A DNA stretch of 64,000 nucleotides, taken from the NCBI GenBank assembly GCA_013398055.1, contig VZRS01004383.1, positions 283,306 through 347,305 on the forward strand. Reading direction: 5' to 3'. Source of the stretch: Ifrita kowaldi (taxonomy: Eukaryota; Chordata; Aves; Passeriformes; Cinclosomatidae). The position numbers were made by a program, and so were the translations under genes. Positions 1 to 11,200 of the stretch are shown in pieces. Position 1 is the stretch's first letter, and each line of letters opens with the position of its first letter. A model generated the notes under the pieces. It had not been told where the DNA came from. It saw nothing but the letters and a program-made list of their open reading frames with translations, and ran no database searches.

Positions 1-2452
1 CCCCCAAATGATCCAATAATTTCAAGGTCATGCCAAAAAATGGGAAAATGAAACTCTAGTCAGAAGCAGTTCTGAAACTAGAAGGCTGAATAATTTAATG
101 AAGTATTTATAACCAGTCCTCTCTGCTGTAGTGTTATGCTTGTCCCTATGGAAAAACACCAAAAGGAAAACAAGTTAAAGCCATATCACACCCTCCTGCA
201 ACTGTTTGTTCCACTCCACAGATACCTGTCTCCAGTCATAAATGAAGACCCTTGTGTGTTGCAGCAAGTCCCACTCACTGAGAACATCTAATTCCCATTA
301 AAAAGCTAATTTCAGACATATGTGGTTAAATGTGTTGCTTAACTGTGGTCAAGGTACATCCATTTAATTCCATTTTAATATTGAGTTTTTTCTGCTAAGT
401 AGGTCAGTGCCAGAGATGCTGAAGTCTTCCCTGGTTTGCAAAATATTCCCACCCATTTCTGGTGGACCAGGCAGCACCTACATCTGGCCTGTGGCTTGCA
501 GTGAATCAACACCTCAGCACAGCCAAGTGAACGCAGAGCTAACCTGAGCAGTGAGACCGTGGCTGTAACCTGGGTGCCACTTACGTCTCCCACACGACAA
601 AAAGCTCCTGTGTTAGCAGTGCCAAAGGCTGAGAGCCGCAGCCATTGTGCACCTGGAGCTGGGCTCCCCCGTGGCCACACACTGAATCCCACTGGAGAGG
701 CAGTGCTCAGTCTGCCCCACTGAGAAGCTGCTCTTCAGGGAAACTCGCCTGGCCAGTGGCAGGGATGTGAAAACAAGCAGTTGCTGAAAGGCACCAGCAC
801 TGCATTAACACCAAACAAAGAGCTGAAAATTTCCATGACCAACCTTCTCATGGCTTTTAGTCATACCAGCCAGGGAACAGAGACACTTGTGATAATTAAA
901 GCAAAAAGATCTTTTTGAACCTTAAAAGATTTGAGTTTGACTGAGCTGGAATTTTAGACAAAGGTTCACATGGGTTTTTATTTCCCCCAAGCCAGTTTAT
1001 CCGCCTTTCCTTTTCAGACAGGCTTAGATTCTAATCCTCAATACCTGTGAAGTTATTTATGCTAGTTTGTTTGTTTGTTTGTTTCCAATTAACTTTTAAT
1101 TCATTTTTGGGTCTGAGCAGAATATTTATTTTTCAAAATGCTGGGTGTAACCATTTATATAAACAAATCTGCCTCACTCATTTTTCTCCTTTTGATGTTG
1201 ATTTCCATTATTTTTAGTTCCATGTGGGATGGGAGACTTTCCTACATGTCCTGGTAACTCTGTATGGGAATAAATACCAGTGACCTCAATTCCCATTTAA
1301 CAATTGATTAATTGATCAACCTGAAAAGCTTAGCCACAATTAGATGAAAAGAATTCATTTTAAACCAGATAAAAACATCTGCAGAACATGACCACTTTCA
1401 CCAATCTGTGCCCATATTTTTCATTTCATCAGAAACTCCAAATCTTCAGTGTTTCAGCCTAAATGGACCTCATCTTGAGACACGAGTTTTGGGATGTTTT
1501 CACTAATCTTAACTTGTAATTTTTACTGAAACACTGTCATTTTCTACAGGAGAATCACAACAACAACAGCAGTAAGAAAGAATATCTCATTTTTCAACCT
1601 GCTGTGGTTTGTATACAACTTAGAGTCCCTCCAATATGGGCTAGAAATACAGAGGAAAAACCCATGAGCTGCCTGATTTTTGGAGTATCTCCATTATCTT
1701 ATGCTGGGAGTCTGGTCCAGTGATTCTCATAACTGCACTACAAGTCCCTGATTGCATTAAGAAACAGATTTTTTACAAGAGAAAAACACCAAACCAGGCA
1801 AGTGGTTTTTTTAAAATACCCATAAATTCAGTATCCCTGGATACAGATTCTCCCTAGGTTTTATGCAAGCAAACTGTCAGAAGGGTAAGGAATGAAAGCC
1901 AGGAAAAAATTGGTCCTTCTTTGAGTGATTTCGGGTTTTCTCCATTTCTAACTGCTGGAGGTGAGACAAAAGGTGCAGGGGGTGGTAAAAAGGCTTGAAC
2001 CAAACTCTGAACAGGCAGCAGAGCTGTGGGTACACAGTGAAAAGGAAGCCTTAAGAACCCTTCTGGCTTCTTACAGGGGTGTTTAAGAGCTCACATAACT
2101 CTCAGCCAGCCTTTACTCAAGGAAATCTAGGGACAGAAAAGAGTCCCATGAGGTCTGCAGTAAAAATTGGGAGTGTGATCCTCTATTGGGATGCAGAGCA
2201 GGGAAAGGAATGCAGTCCCTCTGTAACCTCACAGCAAAGTACTCCATGGGCCACCTCCAACCCTCCGAGGAGGCCCTGCCTCAATGGCACAATTGAGACC
2301 CATTTATTTAGTGGATAAAATTGTACATGAGTTGCACAAAGTGATTGAAGATTTACACACACATGGAAGCCAGCAGAGATTAATTACTGCTCAGTCTGAA
2401 CTTCATAAATGCAAGGCAGCACAGGAGCACTGAGTTTCATTATTTCTATTTA
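1..2452. other. Non-coding unique sequence
   Basis: AT-rich sequence with stop codons frequent in all frames. The only long frames (375-692 on minus, 2079-2318 on plus) resemble no protein family I know and lack convincing splice or start context. A short GTTT microsatellite at 1065-1084 is the only repeat recognised. Nothing else is seen. Confidence 0.6.
1065..1084 (+). repeat. (GTTT)5 microsatellite
   Basis: Five perfect tandem copies of GTTT read directly from the sequence. It lies in AT-rich non-coding DNA, and no function is suggested. Confidence 0.9.
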
Positions 2453-3003
2453 CTCACTAGCTGGCTTTTTAATACCAATTAAGAGCCAAACCACTGCAAA
2501 GTAATGAATACAAAAATATTGGAAATAGAGACACATACACTTTCAGCTATCCAGACACTTCTTTTCTACCATAAGCTGTCCCAGGCCACAGCAGACCTGC
2601 CTCTAATTCAGACCGAGCATTTTCTTCAGCTGAAGGATGACTTGCCCTGCCTGCAAGTAAATATTTGGTCTCCTAAAGTCAAGGGTGGCAGGCAGATCTG
2701 TTCAGCTCTGCTGTGATATGGATGACAAAGCCCTGACTCCAGGAAACAAAGTTTCAGTGTTAATCAGAAGGGACGCCTAGTCCCTAAAAACTCTGCCTTT
2801 CTTTGAATGTTAAAGTGAAATGTGCATATCATTTCCCCAAGAGCACTGACACAGTGCTCCTCTACCCAAGGGAAGGAAGAAGGCTCCATGTCTGTGCCAC
2901 AGTAAAGTAGATGGCTTCGGCTTCTGCAGAGACACTCAAACCCAGGCCTAGTCCTCCCACAGAAAAAAACCCAAAAGCCAAAACAGCAGGAGAGCTAAAA
3001 CCA
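2453..3003 (+). repeat. Near-identical direct duplication, copy 1
   Basis: This 551-base block recurs at 3005-3558 immediately after a single N. The copies are collinear at an offset of 552, then 555 after a 3-base insertion (GTC) in copy 2 near 3315. By eye they also differ at two bases near copy 2 position 3375 (GTGAAATGTG here, GTGATACGTG there). The first 300 or so bases are identical. Such high identity with the unknown base at the junction is what two haplotypes of one locus placed end to end would look like. A genuine recent tandem duplication is the alternative. The block encodes nothing recognisable; the 70-codon frame found in both copies is incidental. Confidence 0.95.
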
Positions 3004-3004
3004 N
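3004..3004. other. Assembly gap of one N
   Basis: This is the only ambiguous base in the window. It falls exactly between the two copies of the duplicated block: copy 1 ends with CTAAAACCA just before it, and copy 2 starts with CTCACTAGCT just after it. One-base gaps are a common scaffold convention where the estimated gap is zero or negative because the contig ends overlap. Confidence 0.97.
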
Positions 3005-3558
3005 CTCACTAGCTGGCTTTTTAATACCAATTAAGAGCCAAACCACTGCAAAGTAATGAATACAAAAATATTGGAAATAGAGACACATACACTTTCAGCT
3101 ATCCAGACACTTCTTTTCTACCATAAGCTGTCCCAGGCCACAGCAGACCTGCCTCTAATTCAGACCGAGCATTTTCTTCAGCTGAAGGATGACTTGCCCT
3201 GCCTGCAAGTAAATATTTGGTCTCCTAAAGTCAAGGGTGGCAGGCAGATCTGTTCAGCTCTGCTGTGATATGGATGACAAAGCCCTGACTCCAGGAAACA
3301 AAGTTTCAGTGTTGTCAATCAGAAGGGACGCCTAGTCCCTAAAAACTCTGCCTTTCTTTGAATGTTAAAGTGATACGTGCATATCATTTCCCCAAGAGCA
3401 CTGACACAGTGCTCCTCTACCCAAGGGAAGGAAGAAGGCTCCATGTCTGTGCCACAGTAAAGTAGATGGCTTCGGCTTCTGCAGAGACACTCAAACCCAG
3501 GCCTAGTCCTCCCACAGAAAAAAACCCAAAAGCCAAAACAGCAGGAGAGCTAAAACCA
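3005..3558 (+). repeat. Near-identical direct duplication, copy 2
   Basis: Second copy (554 bases) of the block at 2453-3003, with a 3-base insertion and two substitutions relative to copy 1. Its right end runs smoothly into unique sequence after CTAAAACCA, whereas copy 1 stops at the N. Copy 1 in turn is continuous with the unique sequence on its left. If the duplication is an artefact, the true locus carries one copy with these differences as heterozygous sites. Confidence 0.95.
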
Positions 3559-4360
3559 GCACATACAACATCATTCCCATCCAGATTTGTCAAGGGGTCC
3601 TTCCAAGGGCAAACCAACAACTTTTCATCACTCACAGGTACAGGCCTCTGTTTGCCCCTCATTCCCTGCTGGCTGGGTTTGTAGGCACAGTGCTGTGCCC
3701 CAGGCATGCAGTGCTGGGCTGGAACATCATGTTTAGCACTCCATCATGGCCTGGTCATACACACCAATCCCTCTCCTTCCCTTCTGGAACACAAAAGGGA
3801 CAACACACCAACGCAAGTGCAATTCATGTCTACTCCACAGCCCCTCTGGAGTGTTAAAGCAGATGTCTTCTGGGAGAGAGAATGAGATCCACAGATTCCA
3901 AGTCCTCAAATCCCTCGGCTTTAAAAGGACAATAGTTCCGGTTTGCGGCACTCCGGGAATTCAGTAGTTGTGGTGAAGAAGGGAGGAGTGCAATGTGTCT
4001 GTTTATTTGCTTTCTGGCTACTTGAATGGCTCTGCCATTTTCCCAAGGGTTGAAAGGACGATGCTATCATAAAGCTGACTGTGAAGGCATACAAATTTCA
4101 TATGCACTGGGGAATGAAAGATTTGCTTCCAAACATTGGGTGCATTTCCAAACTCTCCACACCTCCTGAGTGCGGTCAGGAAACCTCATAAGAGTCGACT
4201 CCACTTTAAATGGTCTGAATCCAGTTGGGCCACAAATGCCATGAGAAGAAAGTTTCTCATGCCACAATGAAGAATTTTTCCCATGTAGACAAGGCCTTAA
4301 TTAATCTTTAAAGTGTTCCAGTTTTAATTTTAGGTCACAGTTGGGGCTGGTTCTTACCAT
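3559..4360. other. Non-coding unique sequence
   Basis: No repeat, RNA gene or convincing exon was seen. Short frames occur on both strands (for example 3733-3951 minus and 3746-3967 plus), overlap each other and show no family resemblance. Confidence 0.5.
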
Positions 4361-4490
4361 GGCTCCTGTCCAGCAAAGCTCTTAAGCACATGCCTAATTC
4401 TAAGCATTTAAAGTAGCCTCGTTAACTCCTATGGGATTGCTCACATGCTCAAAACTATGCAGATGTTTAAACTTCTGCTGGATCGGGGCC
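4361..4490. repeat. Ancient imperfect-palindromic interspersed repeat
   Basis: The two halves are diverged inverted repeats. The left half begins GGCTCCTGTCCAGCAAAG; the reverse complement of the right end begins GGCCCCGATCCAGCAGAAG. Similarity continues inwards (TTAAGCACATG against TTAAACATCTG) to a centre near 4425. From memory of sauropsid genomes this matches a widespread old palindromic repeat with blocks such as 'cagcaaagcacttaagca', 'tcccattgaagtcaatggga' and 'gctgaatcggggcc', likely a non-autonomous DNA-transposon relic. I cannot give its database name. The high divergence between the arms fits great age. Confidence 0.6.
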
Positions 4491-7400
4491 TGCCTCCAAC
4501 CCTGACTGTCCTCCTGGAGTCACAACAACAACACGGTGTAAGAGAAATGCTCCCGAACCGACCTTCAAAGTCCTGTCTGAAGCCACACTGGAAGGGCCAG
4601 ACAGCTGGCAGGCTTTGCAATAGTTTCTTCACCACAGTATAAATTACCTCTGATTTGCCTAATGACTGTTTGGAATCAGGATGTCTCAGCCCCGCTAATA
4701 CAATGCCCCATGGGCAATAATCCTTTTTTTTTTGAGAAGAGTCATAGGCAAAGCACATTTTCAGCAGAATAAACCACTTCACACAGCTGTAGGTGAACTA
4801 TGTGCTGTGTAAGTAGCCTGGCCCCCGTGAAGATCCCAAAGCAAATCGGTGCGTGCTTTTAAGGAGTGTGGCTTATTTCTCAGCAAAAAACAACATTTCT
4901 TAATGAGGACATATTGGCCAAAACATTGATTAACTGTGGCTTTTAACAGCTTACTCAAAGAGGTATGAATTTAATTAGCCCTTGTCAAAGTAAGAAGAAT
5001 TAGCATTAAGCTGGTTTATAACTCAATTCTCCTGGCTGGAGGACAAAATGAAAGAAGTCATTTTTAAAGGGAATTATTAGAAAGGTGATTAAGTGAGGCT
5101 GTCACGTTTGCTTGGGATGCAAACATAAATTTTGTTTTAAAACCCAGAAATATGGAAAAGGCAATGGGAGAAATGATGAAGGCCCTGATTTGTCATGTTA
5201 GAATTGCTGTAACCCCCACTGTCTGACCTGGGCTACATTAACGAGGATTATAACCAGTTAATGTGAATTTCAGATGGGATCCTCCTTGCTTAGAGGACTG
5301 CCCAGTGATGTTCAAGAGATGCCATATAGCTGATTCTAAAATCCACTTTTTCTCACCTGCACAAACCTTCCTTTCCAATTTCTGTAGCATAACAAAGTTG
5401 CCTGTCCCAACATTCCTGCCCTGTGAAATATGAAACACCTACACCAGTAAGGATGAGATCGAACCCAAAATCTAAATAAGGCCTATTTTTAGTTAGCATT
5501 CTGTTTTGAAATAGATTTGGAGTTTTTAGCCAGTGAAGTTTTCTAAAGCAAAAAAGAGATTTTAAAGGAAGTCTGAGAGGCTGGGGAGTTCTGACCAGGA
5601 GTCCTTTCCCATTCCGAAGTGCCATTCCTGAGGATCTGCTGAAGGGCTGACCATCCTCATGGAAGCTGATGGACATCAATGACTCTCATTCTAGAGAACA
5701 ACTTCCTGCCAGTTGCCCTCACTCCCAGCTAAGCCCCAATACACAACTAAATGCTGCCCCACTTCCCTCTCTTGGCTTCTCTGAATGCCCCTCCAAAGGT
5801 ATCTGCTGTCAAACTGTGAAGCCTCCTGATGTTCCTGGCACCTTCCTGAGGCAGCACGGCACTGGTAGAACTTTTCCTGATGAATCACAGCGTGTCCAAG
5901 CTGTGCACACAACAAAATCCAAGTGCATGCATCTTGGGACTTGGAAACTTGATCTGGAATGGTTTTTCTGATGGGAATAATCTTTGTTCTTCTTCACATC
6001 TGTCCCTTTAACCTTGGATCAACTTGGGGAAAAATGTTTCAAAAAGCAGTGGCAGAAAGGCTGCTGAAGAGAGGCTCTAAACAAAAAGAGTGCACTCAAA
6101 CACAGCATGCATCGGGGAGTAACAAGTGGGAACGAGAAATCCAGGGTAGTAGAGATGCTCCAAAACACTGCAATTAAAACAGGACAGGATGTGGAGTCTA
6201 GGACTGCACAAAGAAGAGGAAATACCTGAAGTATTTCTGGGAAAACAGCCACTGGAACCAAAGCGTTCCCACTTTCAGGCGCCCCCAGGGCTGGTGGAAC
6301 ATGCTCACGCAGCGCTGAGCAAAACCTGGAGCTCTTCAGGACAACTGATAGGCTGAACCCTGCAAAAAGGAACTGGAAGCAGTAACATTCCGAGGGACAG
6401 GTCCTGTTTTTGAATGATTTATGGTTATCACTATATATGTGTAATTGAGAGAGCCACGTGACCCCAGAAGAAGGAAAAGCCTCTGCAGGTCTCCTTACCA
6501 GGGCTAGAAAACCACCACTGCTATTTATTTAATCCTTCTCATCTCCAATGAAATACAAACACGGTGACTTCCAAGAACACATGTGATCCATCTTGGAGGA
6601 ACAATAAAGGTAACCAGTCTGATGGTTTATCGGGATTCACCAGATGGTTCTTATGTGGAATTGGCCCCTTCCAGCTTCTCCAGCCTCAGGCAGAGGGCAG
6701 GGAAGCTGTGACCAAAAAGCCAGAGAGTTACGTGCCCTCCTCCTAGGAACACCAAGAAATGCAAAACAGCTTCAGTGAGCAAATGCCCAGCTGTGCATGG
6801 AAGAGCCCACATTGCGAGATGGGACGCTGTGGAGCACCAGTGCAAAAGCTGAGGTAATGAAGGGATGTGGTGAAGCTCTGACACAAGAAGCTGCACAGCT
6901 GCAGCAGTGCTTGAGCTAATTATTCCTAATTAGGGTAGGCATGGAGCCGCAGCATAGCACGTTTGGAATGAAGCAAATGGTCCTGCACAGGCCCATGAGG
7001 TGCCAGGTACTTCTGGCTGGTTTTGGGTCAAGTAAAATAGAGGAACATTCTTTTAGCTGGTGCTGTGCAGCTTGAGTTAATTGTATAGTGGGAGCTTGTC
7101 TCTACTAAGTGATCAACAAGCAAAAAAGAAGGGATGCATGGTAAAAACTCCGATCGGCAGCTGTGAACTACAGAGCCACAATTCCACCCCCATCTGGGAC
7201 TCTTAGTGTCTATTATGTCATACAGAAGCCCTTGTTGGAGTTACAGCCCCCTAAAACAACACTTTCCCAGCTTTACTCTGTTATTATAATTATTACTGCT
7301 ATTTTTATGTTACATATAGATCAGTTGCGACCTGTGCCCTTATACCCCCTGCAGCTGATTCAAGCCATGACAAAACCCGCTGTGCCTTTGCAATGGCTGC

Positions 7401-7895
7401 TACCTCTTCCTCCTCCCGTTCTTCCAGGAGCAATGGAAATGCATCCCCTGCCTAACACCTACTCCAGTCTTCCAGCACTCTCACGTGTCAGTTTTCTCAC
7501 TCTTTAGTCCTCCACCAGGAACAGAGCTGGTCTTCTGGGAGCTTCCTGTTTATCTCAAACCAAGGGAGATGCCAGAGTGGTAAATGGGTGTCCTGGATAC
7601 ATTTGCACAGTTTATCTCTTTCCACATGTAAATATTCATGAGACAATTCCTGACCTCATGGAAGCTACTGATAAATATCCCCTTGCCTCACTGTGAGATC
7701 CGAAGATGTGGTGTTCTCCTGGCAGCTCCTCAGCCCAGGTATTTGAAGGCTAATCCATCCCCACAGGGCCATGACCACAAGGCAACACCCACAGCCAAAG
7801 AGGAATATTCTATAAGATCTTCAGCATTGGGTGTTATTGGCAGGGATGGTTGGAAGAGTGATTTATGACATGAAATACTGCATTTACCAGTTGCT
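4491..7895. other. Non-coding unique sequence
   Basis: No coding exon was recognised. The stretch at 4870-5080 is AT-rich, contains homeodomain-type TTTAATTAG cores and is free of recognisable repeats, so it may be an old conserved non-coding element, but conservation cannot be judged from one sequence. The overlapping frames between 5238 and 6261 on both strands have no family resemblance. Confidence 0.5.
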
Positions 7896-7972
7896 TTTAT
7901 GTATATGTATGTGTATTTACATATATATATATTTACACACATATATATTTACATATATACACACTTATATAT
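7896..7972. repeat. AT/CA-rich compound microsatellite
   Basis: Alternating purine-pyrimidine DNA made of TATATA, TATTTACA and ACACAC units, with the motif ATTTACA recurring. A 70-codon minus-strand frame crosses it and is a by-product of the simple repeat. Confidence 0.85.
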
Positions 7973-9854
7973 GGCATACAAAGTGATATTAGTTGGTTGA
8001 ATCCACTTGACACTTTAATATTGCAACAAGGAGTCAACAATAATGTACCAAAACATGTAGCTAGTTAAGCAATTCCCATCATTACTTTTCATAGAATGGG
8101 AATTTGTAATGTCTGCTTCAGGTTTTCTCCCACAAAAGAAATATTTTCTGATTGTTGTGGGTTTCATTTGGTTTTTTGACTTCTGAAAAGTGGTCCATTT
8201 CAGCTGGTTTTTAAAATTTTAATCTAGGATCCCAGTAGCATGAAGACATGTTTTGCGTTTTGTGACATAATCTTCTTTTAGAAAGGAATCACTAAGGTCA
8301 AAGAGCTTTTCTTTTCTGTTTTACATAATTCATTTTCCTGTATTAAAAATGAAAATTTCACGTGAACAAATAATGTGGCCAGTATCTTTTAGATATTGTA
8401 TGAAAACAGTACGATTAAATTCTAGGAGACAATGCTTCACACCACACACCAAAGGATGTGTGAAGCACATAGCAGAAGTAAGAAAAGCTTTGTGGCTTCT
8501 TCCCTTGCCTGTATGTGGCTCTCCAGTGCAGACTAATCCTCTAATTTTGGAGGAGGAATTTCCAAGGCGATTTCTCCATGGGAATCTTCATCTCCTTTGA
8601 GGTTCTGCAGACATGCTGGCTGATGCCTTAGGGTGCAAAGATGGGAGCAAGAAGGGATTGCTGCACAAGAACCACAGGACCATCGATGGTATCGTCTTGA
8701 TGTCCCAAGGGTCCAAGTCGTGGCCTTTCAATCTGAAGGGGTTTTCCTCCACCAGCCTTATTAACCACGTAGGCACAGATGTTTTGCAGCTACTCGGTGC
8801 ATTCCATGTGTCTTTTCTGACTGTGCCTGCCCAGCAGCCCCAGCCCCTCAGATCTGCTGATCATCCAAGGAGCCATAGCAAATTACTTCAGCAGTCTGGG
8901 CTGGGGACAGGGGCAGTAGAGGCTCAGCTGCCAAAAGGGCCTCATTTCCTGACTATGCCATGCACCTGGGATTGCTGACAATGAGGAATTACATTATTCA
9001 GACACTAAGGATGAGTGTCTAAGACACTAAGGATAAGCTGGAGGACACTATTGCTGGGAAGAGCCTACAGGAAAGCTGCAGAGGAAAGCCCTGCAGTGGC
9101 ATAAGGAGAGACAGGAGAGGCCCTACAAGAATAAGAGATGCAGAGAATGATCCCCAACCCTTGAGGGACCATTTGAGTGGGATAAACACATAGCTCTGTT
9201 CTGAAGAACAAGAAACAATCTATACCAATGATCACCATGCTGGTAATTCCTAAGCAACTGCACGGTCACAGCCAAGAAGGTTTATCCTTGTCCTGCTCAC
9301 AGTTTGTGTCTGACAGTAAGTCCATGTTCTAACACCTCTACCATTGGTTTAGTCGCCTTCTGTAACCAGCTGATGATATCTACACTTCAGTTTTCCCAAA
9401 GAAACCATTTTTCCCAAGTGTTTCGGTTTTGGGGTATCTTATTTTAAGGGGCCTGGTTTTCACTGCGTAACCTTTCAGCACTTCCTAACAGCTAAAACTG
9501 TTTTCCCTTGGGAAAATCCTCACTTTAAGTTTCTCCCTTTCCTCTATACTTCTGTCCTTCAATCCTGAGAGCCAGGGAGATGCCCAGGCTGTGGCATTTC
9601 CATTCCTGGTGATCTCCTGGGCATGGTCACCATGACCCTTCACAGGGGATGTGGTCACATGGTCACTTTTCTGTATGAGAGCAGAAATGGACTTGGAGGA
9701 GGATCCGGGCTAGACCAGCAGCCAGACAAGCACCACTCAGTGGGTTTTTCATGACACCAAACACTGAGCAGCACAAAAAACTGATAAAACTCAAGCACCA
9801 GAATGATGAACTCTAAGACTGACACCTTTTACAACCACTCCCCGCTTCCCTGCC
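7973..9854. other. Non-coding unique sequence with a small degenerate tandem repeat
   Basis: No gene was recognised. At 9001-9050 the heptamer GACACTA starts three successive units (9001, 9023 and 9044; spacings 22 and 21), and the first two units share GACACTAAGGAT. The 121-codon frame at 8613-8978 has no recognisable domain. Confidence 0.5.
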
Positions 9855-9950
9855 TTCATTTGCCTTAATTTATTTTAATCAAGGGCTTCATAATGCATGA
9901 GAAACTCAAAAATATAATTGCAGTTAAATAATATGCAAATAAAAACATAC
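9855..9950. promoter_or_regulatory. Possible conserved non-coding element with octamer motif
   Basis: AT-rich segment holding TTTAATCAAG, TAATGCAT and a perfect octamer ATGCAAAT at 9933-9940, the classic POU-domain binding sequence. This density of homeodomain/POU-like words resembles developmental enhancers, but the words are also common by chance in AT-rich DNA. It is an inference only; conservation across birds would decide it. Confidence 0.15.
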
Positions 9951-10779
9951 TTGAACTAGCAATAAGCAATCAGATCCTGATCCAGGAGCCTTGTCCACTC
10001 TGGTACAGAGGCAGTTTACTGCAGGAGGGATAATACCACCTATTTGTTTTTGTCTAGCTGACATTTGCAAAGCAACCAAGAAGTTTCTGGTTAAATGAAT
10101 GAGAAATCTGTACATCTGCTATTTATCTTTAAAAACTTACCCTTAATAAATCTCAATAGTAAGATGATTATACTCGTTCAACTATGAATTCTCTGGGCAG
10201 CAGATTAACATCAAACTGCAGCGCTGTGCTATCTGGTGTTTCTATCTGGGTTGGTACCCATCCCATATTGCTCTAATATCTGCCCTATATTAATGCAGTA
10301 GCCATACACTGCTGCTTCTTTATAAACATGTTTCTCAGGTACACAAACGCTCTGGCAAAGGCTTTCATATTAATCCCTTCTGTCATATTCAGTGAGGATC
10401 TATAAAAATGAATTAAAAGACTCTTTTTTCCTACCCTTAGGAAGACTCTTGCTTCCTATCATTTTCCCATCAAGGTTATAATTAAAGACACTGGCTGCTG
10501 TGGCCTGTATACATAATTGCAATATATGATCAAGGATTGTAAGCACCAGGATAAATGCATTATCACGCTGTCTAATTATCGTGTTATCTGACTGACAGGA
10601 GGCTGTTTTATCTCTTTCTAGGGATGAAGGACATATCTGACAGACACCAGGACTCTGCTTTGATGTCAGATTTGTATACGAAAGAATCAAAGAGTCAAAC
10701 CCTTTCCAAAATGGTTCCAATGTGGTTAAATCCCACCAGACAATCCCCTGCCTCACTGCCAGAGCCTGCTTTGAAGTGG
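9951..10779. other. Non-coding unique sequence
   Basis: AT-rich. The stretch at 10480-10640 has TAATTG, TAATTATC and GATAA words and no repeat similarity. A 160-codon minus frame (10400-10882) shows no recognisable domain, and its reading frame has no codon-like character that I can see. Confidence 0.45.
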
Positions 10780-11200
10780 CACTGCACAGCGCATGCTGCT
10801 GGAGCATATTCCCCAAAGCCGGAGCGCCCCACGTGCCGAGCAGAAGGCCTGTGCCCCCCGTCTCAGACAGCCACCCCCTCATTCACCAGATCACAGGGGG
10901 AGAGGGGATGTGGTGGGGCTGCAGAACAGGGGTTGATGTGCCACCCCCAGTCCACGCCTGGGGAGCGCGGCCGGGGCTTCCTGCTCTGGGCCGTGCTCAT
11001 CATCAACGCTTCCTACAGGGGCACAACCACCCTGTGGTCACTGTGCCAGCCCTGCCAGCACCCAAGCAAGGGCATGGCCAGCATCTCCTCCTCCACTGGG
11101 ACCTCCCTGGACCCGCTGAGAAGTTGCAAACAAGTACCCACAGCCCTTGGCTGCACAGAATAAAGAATTCCCATCCCTTCCCCCTTTCCACCCCTGTGTG
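10780..11200. other. GC-rich pocket with overlapping open frames
   Basis: GC content rises sharply compared with the flanks, and open frames of 179 and 159 codons overlap on the plus strand together with 66-76-codon frames on minus. None resembles a known protein. A polyadenylation-type AATAAA lies at 11159-11164 (CAGAATAAAGAATTC). The segment could be a terminal exon of a non-coding transcript on plus, but GC-rich DNA opens frames by chance. I favour non-coding. Confidence 0.3.

Noticed and set aside
2504..3268. Identical 70-codon frames at 2504-2716 and 3056-3268 as a duplicated gene
   Set aside because: They are identical only because the whole non-coding block is duplicated across the N; there is no family resemblance or gene structure.
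7896..7972. Minus-strand frame 7730-7942 as a small protein
   Set aside because: Its N-terminal half is a translation of an AT/CA microsatellite.
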